This document shows positions 43,339 through 52,153 of a stretch of 64,000 nt of DNA, in pieces. The stretch is from Kribbella rubisoli. Lineage in GTDB: Bacteria; Actinomycetota; Actinomycetes; Propionibacteriales; Kribbellaceae. The DNA lies in contig NZ_SHKR01000011.1 in NCBI RefSeq assembly GCF_004217145.1, positions 1,798,001 through 1,862,000 of the forward strand, in the 5' to 3' direction. Numbering within the stretch: position 1 is the first letter of the stretch; every line of letters starts with the position of its first letter. The notes under the pieces were generated by a model. The model searched no databases and was not told the DNA's origin. It saw only the letters and a program-made list of their open reading frames with translations. A program made the position numbers and the translations under genes.

Positions 43339-44097
43339 GGCGGTGGTTATTTGGGCGGCGGCTTCTTGGAGGTGCGGGAGGGCCTCGGTGCGGAGTGAGG
43401 TGGGGGTCGAGCGGGAGGCGTGGGCGGAGACGTTGAGGGCGGCGATGACGCGACCGCGGGCGTTGTGGATGGGAGCCGCGATCGAGCGAAGGCCCTGCTC
43501 GAGCTCCTGGTCGACGAGGGCGTAGCCGTCCGTGCGGGCCTGGGTGATCGTGGCGCGCAGGTTCTCGGCAGACGTGACCGTGCGCTGCGTGAGCGCCTCG
43601 GCCTGCAGCGAGTCGAGGTACGACGCGAGCTCGTCCTCCGGCAGGCCCGCGAGGAGGACGCGGCCCATCGAGGTCGGGTACGCCGGGAGGCGGGCGCCGA
43701 CACCGAGCGCGACCGTCATGATCCGGCTCGTGGGGACGCGAGCGACGTACACGATGTCAGGAAGGTCGAGCGTCGCGATGGAGCAGGACTCGCGGGTCTT
43801 GGCGCTGAGCTCTTCCATGAACGGGCCGGCTAGCTCGCCGAGATCCAGCGACGACAGATAGGCCCAGCCGAGGGCCAGCACGCGCGGGGTGAGTGAGAAG
43901 CGGCGGTGGTCGCTGCGGACGTACCCGAGCTCTTCCAGCGTGAGCAGGATCCGCCTGGCGGTCGCAGGCGTGATGCCGACCGCTCGCGCCACCTCGCTGA
44001 GCGTCAGCGACGGCGCATCGGCGGAGAACGCGCGGATCACCGCGAGCCCGCGCTCCAGGCCTTGCAGAAACGTGCCTGTAGACGCGTCACTCGCCAT
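43315..44097 (-). CDS. IclR-family regulator of the hydroxyquinol cluster (PcaR/PobR-like)
   Basis: 260 residues. N-terminal winged helix QGLERGLAVIRAFSADAPSL and ARAVGITPATARRILLTLEE. The C-terminal effector domain includes ESCSIATLDLPDIVYVARV and GRVLLAGLPEDEL. These features match IclR regulators of beta-ketoadipate-type pathways (PcaR, PcaU, PobR). It is divergent from maleylacetate reductase across two operator-like sequences and probably controls the three catabolic genes. Confidence 0.92.
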   Translation of the reverse strand: MASDASTGTFLQGLERGLAVIRAFSADAPSLTLSEVARAVGITPATARRILLTLEELGYVRSDHRRFSLTPRVLALGWAYLSSLDLGELAGPFMEELSAKTRESCSIATLDLPDIVYVARVPTSRIMTVALGVGARLPAYPTSMGRVLLAGLPEDELASYLDSLQAEALTQRTVTSAENLRATITQARTDGYALVDQELEQGLRSIAAPIHNARGRVIAALNVSAHASRSTPTSLRTEALPHLQEAAAQITTALTHRGNF

Positions 44098-44111
44098 CGG
44101 CTAGCCTACTT

Positions 44112-44143
44112 TTCGTTGAAAGAAGAACTATTCGCTGAGCGAA
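44112..44143. promoter_or_regulatory. IclR operator candidates in the divergent promoter
   Basis: A perfect 13-bp palindrome TTCGCTGAGCGAA lies at 44131-44143, and a related imperfect copy TTCGTTGAAAGAA at 44112-44124, 19 bp apart. They fill the 64-bp space between the IclR and maleylacetate reductase genes. IclR proteins commonly bind such A/T-ended palindromes as pairs of dimers. Confidence 0.7.
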
Positions 44144-44161
44144 ATCCTATCGGAGCTGCCG

Positions 44162-45247
44162 ATGCCGCGTCCAGCAGAACCGGGACGAGCGGAGCCTCAG
44201 GCCGGGTTCGTGCACACGTTCCTGCCGGGGCGAGTGGTGTTCGGAGCGGGCTCGCTCGACCAGGTGGCCGGCGAGGTCGAGAGCCTCGGCGTACGGCGGG
44301 CGCTGGTCGTGGCGACCAGATCCGCACGCGACGCGGCGGACGTGGTCGAGGTGCAGCTCGGCGACCGGTTCGCAGGGCGGATCGATGGTGTGACCCAGCA
44401 TGTGCCGACCGCGGTCGCGGAGCATGCCCGGGCGAAAGCGCATGAGCTCGACGCCGACGGGGTCATCGCCATCGGCGGCGGCTCGGCAATCGGCCTGGCA
44501 AAGGCGGTCGCCCTCACCAGCGAGGTAGCGATTGTTGCGGTGCCCACGACGTACGCGGGGTCCGAGATGACGCCGGTGTGGGGCGAGACGTCCGGCGGAA
44601 GCAAGACGACCGGCACCGACCTGAGGGTGCTGCCGCGCGTTGTCGTGTACGACCCGGTCCTCAGCCAACACCTGCCGAAGAAGGTCACCGCAGCAAGCGT
44701 TGCCAACGCGATCGCGCACTGCGTCGAGGCCGTCTGGACACCGAAAGCCGACCCGATCACCGAAGTGACTGCGGTCGAAGGACTCCGCGCCCTCGCCACC
44801 GGCCTCCGCCGAACACTTGCCGAGCCACTAGATTTAGATGCCCGCAGCAACCTTCTGTACGGCGCCTGCTTGGCCGGCTCGGCGTTGGCGACGGCCGGGA
44901 CGGGACTGCACCACAAGCTGTGCCACCTGCTGGGCGGCACCTACAACCTCCCCCACGCGGAAACGCACGCAGCTGTGCTGCCGCAAGTTGCCCGCATCAA
45001 CGCGCCCGCAGTACCCCCATCAAAAGCACGACTGGAAGCTGCGCTCGGCACCACAGACCTGGCAGCCGGACTGTTCGACCTGTTCACGGAGGCGGAAGTT
45101 CCGACCAGCCTGAAGGAACTAGGGCTGACCGAGGACCAAGCGCGAGAAGCAGCGAAGGCGTTCAAGCCCACCGACAACCCGATCCCCGTGACCGAGGACC
45201 TGGTGCGCGAGATCCTCACCCGCGCCTGGGCCGGCACGCGACCTTGA
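44162..45247 (+). CDS. Maleylacetate reductase
   Basis: 361 residues of the iron-containing alcohol dehydrogenase superfamily. GRVVFGAGSLDQV, VIAIGGGSAIGLAKAVA (NAD(P) loop), PTTYAGSEMTPVWG and the His-rich TGLHHKLCHLLGG match MacA-type reductases, which turn maleylacetate into 3-oxoadipate with NAD(P)H. GGAG lies 6 nt before ATG 44162. It is the first gene of the three-gene catabolic unit. The acquired name macA/tftE-like would be reasonable but is not certain. Confidence 0.93.
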   Translation: MPRPAEPGRAEPQAGFVHTFLPGRVVFGAGSLDQVAGEVESLGVRRALVVATRSARDAADVVEVQLGDRFAGRIDGVTQHVPTAVAEHARAKAHELDADGVIAIGGGSAIGLAKAVALTSEVAIVAVPTTYAGSEMTPVWGETSGGSKTTGTDLRVLPRVVVYDPVLSQHLPKKVTAASVANAIAHCVEAVWTPKADPITEVTAVEGLRALATGLRRTLAEPLDLDARSNLLYGACLAGSALATAGTGLHHKLCHLLGGTYNLPHAETHAAVLPQVARINAPAVPPSKARLEAALGTTDLAAGLFDLFTEAEVPTSLKELGLTEDQAREAAKAFKPTDNPIPVTEDLVREILTRAWAGTRP

Positions 45248-45272
45248 TGAACCTTGATGAACGAGGAGACCG

Positions 45273-46118
45273 ATGGACCTGCAAGGCGATGACCTGACCG
45301 AGGCGGTGGTGGCCAGCTTCGACGGCAGCGAGAGCGACCGCTACAAAACAGTGATGAGCGCCCTCGTCCGCCACCTGCACGCGTTCGCGCGGGAGGTGGA
45401 GCTGACCGAGGACGAGTACTTCACCGCGATCGATTTCCTCACCCGGACCGGCCAGATCTCGACCGGTACGCGGCAGGAGTTCGTGCTGCTGGCCGACGTA
45501 CTCGGGCTGTCGATGCTCACCGTCGGACTCGGCAACCGCAAGCCGCCGGAGGCCACGCAGTCCACCGTGTTCGGCCCGTTCTTCGTCGAGGGATCGCCCG
45601 AGGCACAGCTCGGCGACGACATCGCGAACGGCGCCCCGGGACAGCCGTGCCTGGTGAGCGGCAAGGTCCTCAACACCAAGGGCGAGCCGATCGCCGGCGC
45701 ACTCGTCGAGACCTGGCAGGCCGATGAGGACGGGTTCTACGACGTACAGAAGGATCTCGACGGACCGCAGAACCGGGCGCACCTCGCAACCGATGCCGAA
45801 GGCAACTACCGGTTCTGGGCGGTGAAGCCGGTCGCCTACCCGATCCCCGATGACGGCCCGGTCGGCGAGCTGCTGCGGGCCGGCGGCCGTGGCCCGATGC
45901 GTCCGGCGCACATCCACTTCATGGTCACGGCTCCCGGCTACAGCCGGCTCATCACCCATGTCTTCGCGGCCGGCGACGAGTACCTCGACACGGACGCGGT
46001 CTTCGGAGTCAAGCAGTCCCTGATCGCCGATTTCACCGAACACCAAGACGACGACAAGACCTACTACTCCGTCGAGTACGACCTGGTGCTCGCGACCACC
46101 GAGGAGACGCAGCAGTGA
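45273..46118 (+). CDS. Hydroxyquinol 1,2-dioxygenase (intradiol)
   Basis: 281 residues. N-terminal helical dimer domain, then the catalytic beta domain. Fe(III) ligands are the Tyr in DGFYDVQKD, Tyr in AYPIPDDGP, and the two His in RPAHIHFMV. The AGALVETWQADEDG core is typical. The neighbouring maleylacetate reductase and the N-terminal form favour hydroxyquinol (1,2,4-benzenetriol), cleaved to maleylacetate, over catechol. The stop overlaps the monooxygenase start (GTGA). Confidence 0.93.
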   Translation: MDLQGDDLTEAVVASFDGSESDRYKTVMSALVRHLHAFAREVELTEDEYFTAIDFLTRTGQISTGTRQEFVLLADVLGLSMLTVGLGNRKPPEATQSTVFGPFFVEGSPEAQLGDDIANGAPGQPCLVSGKVLNTKGEPIAGALVETWQADEDGFYDVQKDLDGPQNRAHLATDAEGNYRFWAVKPVAYPIPDDGPVGELLRAGGRGPMRPAHIHFMVTAPGYSRLITHVFAAGDEYLDTDAVFGVKQSLIADFTEHQDDDKTYYSVEYDLVLATTEETQQ

Positions 46119-47848
46119 TCACGACAGACGTCCTCATCGTCGGCAGCGGCCCCGCCGGCGGCGCCGCGTCGCTCTTCCTGTCCACGTACGGCGTCGACAA
46201 CATCGTCCTGACCCGGTACGGCTGGACCGCGAACACGCCCCGCGCGCACATCACCAACCAGCGCACGATCGAGCTCATGCGCGACATGGGCATCGAGGAC
46301 AAGGTCAACGACAACGGCACCGCCCACGACCTGATGGGGCAGACGGCGTTCTGCACCAGCCTCGCCGGCGAGGAGATCGGCCGGATCCGCACGTGGGGCA
46401 CGCATCCGCGCCGGCTCGCCGACTACACCGAGGCGAGCCCGTGCCTGCCGTGCGATCTCCCGCAGACGCTCTTCGAGCCGATCCTCGTCAGCACGGCGGC
46501 CAGCCGCGGCGCGCAGCTCCGCTTCAACACGGAGTACCTGTCGCTCGAGCAGGACGACGACGGTGTCACCGCGACGGTCCGCGATCGGCTCAGCGACACG
46601 ACGTACCAGATCCGGGCGAAGTATCTGATCGGCGCCGACGGCGGACGCAGCAAGGTTGCCCAGGACATCGACCTGCCGATGGCCGGCGCGATGGACATCG
46701 AGGGTTCGATGAACATCGTCTTCGAGGCCGACCTCAGCCGGTACGTCGCGCATCGCCCGAGCGTCCTGTACTGGGTCCTCCAGCCGGGCGCCCAGATCGG
46801 CGGGATCGGCGCCGGCCTGGTCCGCATGGTCCGCCCGTGGAACGAGTGGCTGATCGTCTGGGGCTACGACATCAACCAGCCCGCGCCGGTGGTCGACGAG
46901 GCGATGGCGACCGAGATCGTACACAACCTGGTCGGCGACGACACCATCGACGTGAAGCTGAAGGGTACGTCGGTCTGGAGCGTCAACCACATGTACGCCG
47001 AGAGGGCGTCAAAGGGCCGCGTGTTCTGTATGGGCGACGCGATCCACCGGCACCCGCCGAGCAACGGTCTCGGCTCGAACACGTCGATCCAGGACGCGTA
47101 CAACCTGGCGTGGAAGCTCGCACTGGTCCTGAAGGGCCAGGCCTCCCCCGAGCTCCTCGACACCTACAACGACGAGCGGGCGCCGATCGCGAAGCAGATC
47201 GTTGACCGCGCCAACAAGAGCCGCAACCAGTTCGGGCAGATCTTCCGCGCGCTCGGGATGACGCCGGATGCGCCGGCCGGGCGGACGATCGAGTCCCGCA
47301 AGGACGACACTCCCGAAGGCGCAGCACAGCGCGAGGAACTACGGCAGGCGATCGAGCTCAAGGACTACGAGTTCAACGCGCACGGCGTCGAGCTCGGGCA
47401 GCGCTACAAGTCATCCGCCGTGATCGAGGACGGTACGCCCGAGCCGCCGTACGAGCGGGATCACGAGCTGTACTACCACCCGACGACCTGGCCGGGCGCC
47501 CGGATCCCGCACTGCTGGCTGACCCGCGGTAGCGAGACCGTCAGCACGCTGGACGTGGTCGGCAAGGGCCGATTCACGTTGCTCACCGGCATCGGTGGCG
47601 ACGCGTGGGTGAAGGCGGCGCAGTCTGTGTCCGAGCACCTCGGCGTACCGATCGAGCCGTACGTGATCGGGCCGGGCCGTGAGCTGGACGACCTGTACGG
47701 CGACTGGGCGCGGGTGCGCGAGATCCCGGACGAGGGCTGTCTCCTCGTCCGTCCGGACGCACACATCGCCTACCGCTCGTTCGAACAGCCCGACGACCCC
47801 ACGGGTGCGCTGCAGCAGGCCGTCAGCGCGCTCCTAGGCCGCGCTTGA
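46115..47848 (+). CDS. FAD-dependent phenolic monooxygenase (resorcinol/chlorophenol hydroxylase-like)
   Basis: 577 residues, group A flavoprotein. Rossmann motif DVLIVGSGPAGGAASLFL, GD motif RVFCMGDAIHRHPPSNGLGSN and DG motif YLIGADGGRSKV are clear. A C-terminal thioredoxin-like domain (from ~440) is present as in TfdB/PheA-type hydroxylases. It most likely hydroxylates resorcinol or another phenol to hydroxyquinol for the adjacent dioxygenase. GTG 46115 overlaps the dioxygenase stop. The exact substrate is inferred from the pathway. Confidence 0.92.
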   Translation: MITTDVLIVGSGPAGGAASLFLSTYGVDNIVLTRYGWTANTPRAHITNQRTIELMRDMGIEDKVNDNGTAHDLMGQTAFCTSLAGEEIGRIRTWGTHPRRLADYTEASPCLPCDLPQTLFEPILVSTAASRGAQLRFNTEYLSLEQDDDGVTATVRDRLSDTTYQIRAKYLIGADGGRSKVAQDIDLPMAGAMDIEGSMNIVFEADLSRYVAHRPSVLYWVLQPGAQIGGIGAGLVRMVRPWNEWLIVWGYDINQPAPVVDEAMATEIVHNLVGDDTIDVKLKGTSVWSVNHMYAERASKGRVFCMGDAIHRHPPSNGLGSNTSIQDAYNLAWKLALVLKGQASPELLDTYNDERAPIAKQIVDRANKSRNQFGQIFRALGMTPDAPAGRTIESRKDDTPEGAAQREELRQAIELKDYEFNAHGVELGQRYKSSAVIEDGTPEPPYERDHELYYHPTTWPGARIPHCWLTRGSETVSTLDVVGKGRFTLLTGIGGDAWVKAAQSVSEHLGVPIEPYVIGPGRELDDLYGDWARVREIPDEGCLLVRPDAHIAYRSFEQPDDPTGALQQAVSALLGRA

Positions 47849-48019
47849 CGCTTCGGAGCGGAGGATCTGGTCGAGGATCGCCGAGATCTCCGCGGTCTCG
47901 GCGTCCAGCAGGGTGATCAGCGCGACCCGCGACGTCTCCGTGCGCGCCTCCAGAGCCGCCGCGCTCAAGGCGCGCACGGTCCCCAGCTCGTGTATCAGTT
48001 CGTCCCACAGAGCGTTCAT
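47834..48019 (-). CDS. Small acidic helical protein, unknown
   Basis: 61 residues from ATG 48019 with GGGGG about 5 nt upstream. The sequence is Ala/Glu/Leu-rich (ELGTVRALSAAALEARTE, then LLDAETAEISAILDQIL) and likely one or two amphipathic helices. It overlaps the end of the monooxygenase gene by 15 bp on the other strand. No family recognised. Confidence 0.5.
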   Translation of the reverse strand: MNALWDELIHELGTVRALSAAALEARTETSRVALITLLDAETAEISAILDQILRSEASSAA

Positions 48020-48153
48020 CAACAAACCCCCATGATTCCCGTCACAAACCCGACGACATGCTTGATGCACGCCGAACCCCCCGAGTTGGGGCTGACTTTG
48101 GTCGAGAAGCCTCACTTCTGTCACCGGGTACAACGCGGCACCCCGGGCGCACG

Positions 48154-49311
48154 TTACGGATGTGTCAAGAATTTCCAGCTGTGAGGCGGGACGACGACCG
48201 CGTCCTCGACCGGGAACTCAGCGTCGGAGTCCGAGACGTTGAGCAGGAGCAGCACCCATTCGTCGCCGTGGCGAGCGCGCAGGGCGATGGTCTGATTGGT
48301 CACGTGCTCGACCGTCGTCCGGGCGCGGGTGAGCCACGAGTGACGGCGCCGCAGGCCGATCAGCTCCTGGTGCAACCGGTACGTCGGCCAGCCGTCCGGC
48401 GCGAGCCCGTCGGGCGTGTCCGGAAAGGCAGGGCGTATCGCATCGTCACCACCGACGCGGTCCTCCTTGAGACCGCGGAACGCCTGCTCATCCCCCGAGT
48501 AGACGCTCGGCACGCCGCCGACCGCGAACAGGATCGCGAGCGCATGCCCGAGATGCCGCTCGTCCTCGAGGCGGGTCGCGAGCCGCGTCACGTCGTGGTT
48601 GCCGACGAACGTCTGCGGGACGAACGTGTCGAGCAACGCGTTGTGCCGGCCCAGCGCGTGCGAGAGCTCGAAGAAGTTGCCGTCGTTCAGTGAGCTCCAG
48701 ATCGCTTTCCACAGTTCGTACTGCGTGACCGAGTCGAGCCCGCTCTTCTCGACGTACTCGGCGTAGTCCCCGTGGATCACCTCGCCGAAGTACCAGGCGT
48801 CCCGGTCTCGCGGCAGGACGGCGCGCCAGAATTCGGGCGGCACGGCGTACGCGACGTCGAGGCGCCACGCGTTCACACCGCGGTCGAGCCAATGGCGGAC
48901 TACGTCGCCGACGTACTGCGCGACGGCGGGGTTGCTGTGGTCGAGGGCAACCAGGTGCTCGTGGCCCTCGAAGGTAGCGCCGTCGCTGCGGAACCACTCC
49001 GGGTGGACGAAGGAGCGAGCGACGTGATTGAAGACGCCGTCGAGGGCGATCCGCAGACCGCGGTCGTGCGCCTTCGCGACCAGGCGGTCGAAGTCGGCAT
49101 CGTCGCCCAGGCGAGGGTCGATGCGGAAATGATCGATGGTGTCGTAGCCGTGCGTCTCCGACGCGAAGATCGGCCCGAGCAGGAGCCCGTTGCAGCCCAG
49201 CTCGATGGCGTAGTCGAGCCAGTTCTCCAAGTGCGCCAGGCGGGCCCCAGTGCGATCGGCTGTGAAGCCGAGAGGGTAGATCTGCCACCAGATCGCGTGG
49301 TCAGCCCACAT
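48154..49311 (-). CDS. GH13 alpha-amylase-family glycoside hydrolase
   Basis: 385 residues, cytoplasmic (no signal). (beta/alpha)8 motifs: ALDGVFNHVARS (region I), NAWRLDVAYA (nucleophile Asp), WYFGEVIHGD (acid Glu) and FVGNHDVTR (third Asp). A short beta C-terminal domain ends PPHSWKFLTHP. It is compact compared with most GH13 enzymes and could act on maltooligosaccharides or another alpha-glucan. It overlaps the upstream FUSC gene by 11 bp, so they are probably co-transcribed, which is functionally surprising. Confidence 0.9.
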   Translation of the reverse strand: MWADHAIWWQIYPLGFTADRTGARLAHLENWLDYAIELGCNGLLLGPIFASETHGYDTIDHFRIDPRLGDDADFDRLVAKAHDRGLRIALDGVFNHVARSFVHPEWFRSDGATFEGHEHLVALDHSNPAVAQYVGDVVRHWLDRGVNAWRLDVAYAVPPEFWRAVLPRDRDAWYFGEVIHGDYAEYVEKSGLDSVTQYELWKAIWSSLNDGNFFELSHALGRHNALLDTFVPQTFVGNHDVTRLATRLEDERHLGHALAILFAVGGVPSVYSGDEQAFRGLKEDRVGGDDAIRPAFPDTPDGLAPDGWPTYRLHQELIGLRRRHSWLTRARTTVEHVTNQTIALRARHGDEWVLLLLNVSDSDAEFPVEDAVVVPPHSWKFLTHP

Positions 49312-50299
49312 GTCTTCTCCTCAACAGCAAAGTAGGAACGATCGCGATCAGGCAGCCGATCACGGTGTCGATGAGCCGGTACCCGACGGTCGAGAGCTCC
49401 GGCGTACGGCCGAGGTCCATCAGCAGGACTACCAGCGGGGTCATGACGGTGGCATAAGCAGCGTAGTTGCGTTCCTTCAGCAACGGCCGCAATCCGGCGA
49501 GGACACTGACGACCGCCACGATCACCCAGGACGGCGGGACCCACAGGATGAGCAGGCCGCCGATCAGTACGCCGGCACAGGTCCCGGCGCAGCGTTGTGT
49601 TGCTCGGAGCAACGATCCGCCACGGCGACGTACGACGATCACCACCGCCAGCGCGATCCAATACCCCTTCTCCTGATGCCATAACTCGCCCATCACCTCC
49701 GCAACAGCAAGCGCGGGCACCAGCTGCACGGCGTACCGCCAGCCGTCGAACTGCCGCAGCTTCCCGCGCCACCGCCGCCACAACTGCCGGTACGTCGGCC
49801 GCGCGGCCTCGGGTCCAGCGGACGAGAACGCCAACCCCAGCAGGATCGACCACGCGACCCCGAGCGCGAACCAGCGAGCCACCTCCCACGGATCCGCCGC
49901 ACCCAGCCCGGTCGCCATCACGAGAAACGTGACGAACCGCGTCGTCGCGTCCGCCGTCCACCGGCTGAACCCACCCACAACAGCGGCCACCGCCGACAAC
50001 CCCACCACGCCGGCCGCACCACCCGATCCCCGCCCACCAAGCCACACCCCGACCAACGCGGCGACCGTCACGACCGCCCCGAGACCACTTTGTGCACCGG
50101 CCAACCACAAGAACCGCCTGCGAATGGTTGATGCGCGCCCAAGGTGCGGCATGGCCAGGGCGCCGAGTGCCGCGAAGGAGGCGTGGGCGAGGTGGTCGGT
50201 GGTGACGCCGTACGTGATGGGAGCGGCCATCGCGAGCGCCCCGGTGACCAACTGGGCCGGAACGACAGGTGTGTCCCGAGACCAGTGGTTTACGCTCAT
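49301..50299 (-). CDS. FUSC-family (aromatic-acid exporter-like) membrane protein
   Basis: 332 residues with two halves of about four to five transmembrane helices. The second half (GYWIALAVVIVVRRRGGSLLRATQRCAGTCAGVLIGG) is the FUSC signature seen in AaeB-like exporters. It is divergent from a MarR regulator 49 bp away, which probably represses it. This suggests stress- or aromatic-responsive efflux. Confidence 0.87.
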   Translation of the reverse strand: MSVNHWSRDTPVVPAQLVTGALAMAAPITYGVTTDHLAHASFAALGALAMPHLGRASTIRRRFLWLAGAQSGLGAVVTVAALVGVWLGGRGSGGAAGVVGLSAVAAVVGGFSRWTADATTRFVTFLVMATGLGAADPWEVARWFALGVAWSILLGLAFSSAGPEAARPTYRQLWRRWRGKLRQFDGWRYAVQLVPALAVAEVMGELWHQEKGYWIALAVVIVVRRRGGSLLRATQRCAGTCAGVLIGGLLILWVPPSWVIVAVVSVLAGLRPLLKERNYAAYATVMTPLVVLLMDLGRTPELSTVGYRLIDTVIGCLIAIVPTLLLRRRHVG

Positions 50300-50304
50300 A
50301 GTAA

Positions 50305-50316
50305 GCTAAGCTTAGC
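50305..50316. promoter_or_regulatory. MarR-type palindrome between FUSC and marR genes
   Basis: GCTAAGCTTAGC is a perfect 12-bp palindrome, 5 bp from the FUSC start codon and 33 bp from the MarR start. It sits in an AT-richer 49-bp spacer, as expected for a MarR dimer site controlling both directions. Confidence 0.7.
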
Positions 50317-50348
50317 ATCTCCAAGCGTCAGCAAAGGTAGGACAGTAA

Positions 50349-50771
50349 GTGGAAGCGTACGATACAGCGGTCGCGCTCCGGCGGACGAGCACTCGGCTGG
50401 CCCTGCGGCTGCGGGCTGAGCGGACGGGTGACGGACTCGGCAGTACGGGCGTTGCCGTGCTGGGCCAGCTGCACCGGCGGGGAGCGCTGACGGCAAGCGA
50501 GATCGCGGCGGCCGAGCGTGTGCAGCCACAGTCGTTGACGCGGGTCCTGGCGAGCCTCGAGGAGCAAAACCTCATCAAGCGAGAGCAGGACGCCCAGGAC
50601 CGCCGCCGGCACACGATCGAACTGACCGACGACGGGCGGCAACTGCTCCGCGAACATATGAAGAGCTCCGACGACTGGCTCGCCGAAGCCATCGAAACCC
50701 GGCTCAACCCGACCGAGCGGGCAGTACTTCAGCTGGCCGCGGGGATCCTGGATCAGCTGCTCGACGGCTGA
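50349..50771 (+). CDS. MarR-family transcriptional regulator
   Basis: 140 residues. Winged helix GALTASEIAAAERVQPQSLT and LASLEEQNLIKREQDAQDRR, the MarR hallmark with the D-x-R-R-x wing. GTG 50349 has AGGA upstream. It overlaps the convergent SpoU gene by 19 bp. By location it controls the FUSC exporter and itself. Confidence 0.92.
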   Translation: MEAYDTAVALRRTSTRLALRLRAERTGDGLGSTGVAVLGQLHRRGALTASEIAAAERVQPQSLTRVLASLEEQNLIKREQDAQDRRRHTIELTDDGRQLLREHMKSSDDWLAEAIETRLNPTERAVLQLAAGILDQLLDG

Positions 50772-51415
50772 CCGAAGGTGTGGCGGCGGATCCACGCATG
50801 CATGGCGATCGCGGCCGCTGCGCTGGCGTTGATGGAGCGAGTCGAGCCGAACTGTGCGATCGAGAGGACAGCTGTGCAGATCGCATGCGCATCATCGGTC
50901 AGCCCGGGACCCTCTTGACCGAAGAGCAGGACGCATTCGCGCGGTAGGTCGTACGTCTCCAGCGGAACCGAGCCCGGCAGGTTGTCGATTCCGATCACGG
51001 GCAGCTCGTGCGACCTGGCGTACGACGCCAGGTCTGCCAACGTCGGCTGGTGGCGGACGTGCTGGTACCGGTCGGTGACCATCGCGCCGCGGCGGTTCCA
51101 CTTGCGGTTGCCGACGATATGGACCTCCGCCGCGAGGAAAGCGTTCGCCGTCCGGACGACCGAGCCGATGTTCAGGTCGTGCTGCCAGTTCTCGATCGCG
51201 ACGTGGAACGGGTTCCGCTGCCGGTCCAGGTCCTCGACGATCGCCTCGAGCTTCCAGTACCGGTACTTGTCGACGACGTTGCGCCGATCACCCTCGGCGA
51301 GCAGCTCCGGATCCAGCCGCGGATCGTCCGGCGGATCGCCTGCCCACGGGCCGACGCCGACCTCGCTCGGCCCGACCATGTCCGCGCCCCGGAGGTCGCT
51401 GCTCAGCTCATGCAC
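50753..51415 (-). CDS. SpoU/TrmH-family RNA 2'-O-methyltransferase
   Basis: 220 residues. The three SPOUT motifs are NIGSVVRTANAF, LLFGQEGPGL and SIAQFGSTRSINASAAAAIA, forming the knotted SAM site. The ~60-residue N-terminal extension (VDKYRYWKLEAIVEDLDRQR) is typical of actinobacterial members. It methylates rRNA or tRNA ribose; the exact position cannot be read from sequence. Confidence 0.92.
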   Translation of the reverse strand: MHELSSDLRGADMVGPSEVGVGPWAGDPPDDPRLDPELLAEGDRRNVVDKYRYWKLEAIVEDLDRQRNPFHVAIENWQHDLNIGSVVRTANAFLAAEVHIVGNRKWNRRGAMVTDRYQHVRHQPTLADLASYARSHELPVIGIDNLPGSVPLETYDLPRECVLLFGQEGPGLTDDAHAICTAVLSIAQFGSTRSINASAAAAIAMHAWIRRHTFGQPSSS

Positions 51416-51439
51416 AGGTCGGGACGCTACCCTGTCCGC

Positions 51440-52150
51440 GTGCTTCCTCTTGTCGCGATGCTGATGCCCAACTGGATGGACCCGGAGTACCTCCTGAACT
51501 GGATGGGTAACTGGGCCCTCTGGGGCACGCTGATTGTGGTGTTCATCGAGTGCGGGGTGTTGTTCCCGATCCTGCCCGGTGACTCACTGCTGTTCGCGGT
51601 CGGCCTGTTCATCGCGCGCGGCACCATCGACGTACCGCTGTGGCTGGCTTGTGTGCTGCTGACCGTGGCCGCATTCCTCGGCAACGTGTCCGGCTACTAC
51701 ATCGGCCGAGTCCTGGGGACGTCGCTGTTCCGCAATCCGAACGCCCGGATCCTGAAACCGAAGTACATCGAGCAAACGCATGAGTTCTTCGAGCGATATG
51801 GTCCGCGCGCGCTGGTAATGGCCCGCTTCGTGCCGATCGTCCGCACGTTCGTCACGATCGTCGCGGGCGCCGGGAAGATGGATGCCCGCAAGTTCTTCGT
51901 CTGGACCGCGGTCGGCGCGGTGCTCTGGGCGCCGACGATCACCCTGCTGGGTCACGCGCTCGGCAACGTCGAGTTCATCCACAAGAACCTCGAAGCCGCG
52001 CTTGTCCTGCTCGTGCTGATCTCGCTGATCCCGATGCTCGTCGAGTACCTGCTCGCCCGGCGCCGCAACCGCAACAACAACTCCGACGGCCCGGGCGCCG
52101 CGAAGCACGCCGCGCCGAAGCACGCTGTCACCAACAATCACACCGACTGA
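51440..52150 (+). CDS. DedA-family membrane protein
   Basis: 236 residues if GTG 51440 is the start; ATGs at 51458 and 51464 are alternatives. DedA motifs are FIECGVLFPILPGDSLL, FLGNVSGYYIGRVLG, FFERYGPRALVMARFVPIVRTF and GAVLWAPTITLLGHALG. These proteins are linked to lipid-carrier flipping and membrane potential. TACCCT ends 6 bp before the GTG and has the spacing of a leaderless actinobacterial promoter. It is divergent from the SpoU gene by 24 bp. The C-terminus is a polar Asn/His tail. Confidence 0.9.
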   Translation: MLPLVAMLMPNWMDPEYLLNWMGNWALWGTLIVVFIECGVLFPILPGDSLLFAVGLFIARGTIDVPLWLACVLLTVAAFLGNVSGYYIGRVLGTSLFRNPNARILKPKYIEQTHEFFERYGPRALVMARFVPIVRTFVTIVAGAGKMDARKFFVWTAVGAVLWAPTITLLGHALGNVEFIHKNLEAALVLLVLISLIPMLVEYLLARRRNRNNNSDGPGAAKHAAPKHAVTNNHTD

Positions 52151-52153
52151 AGG

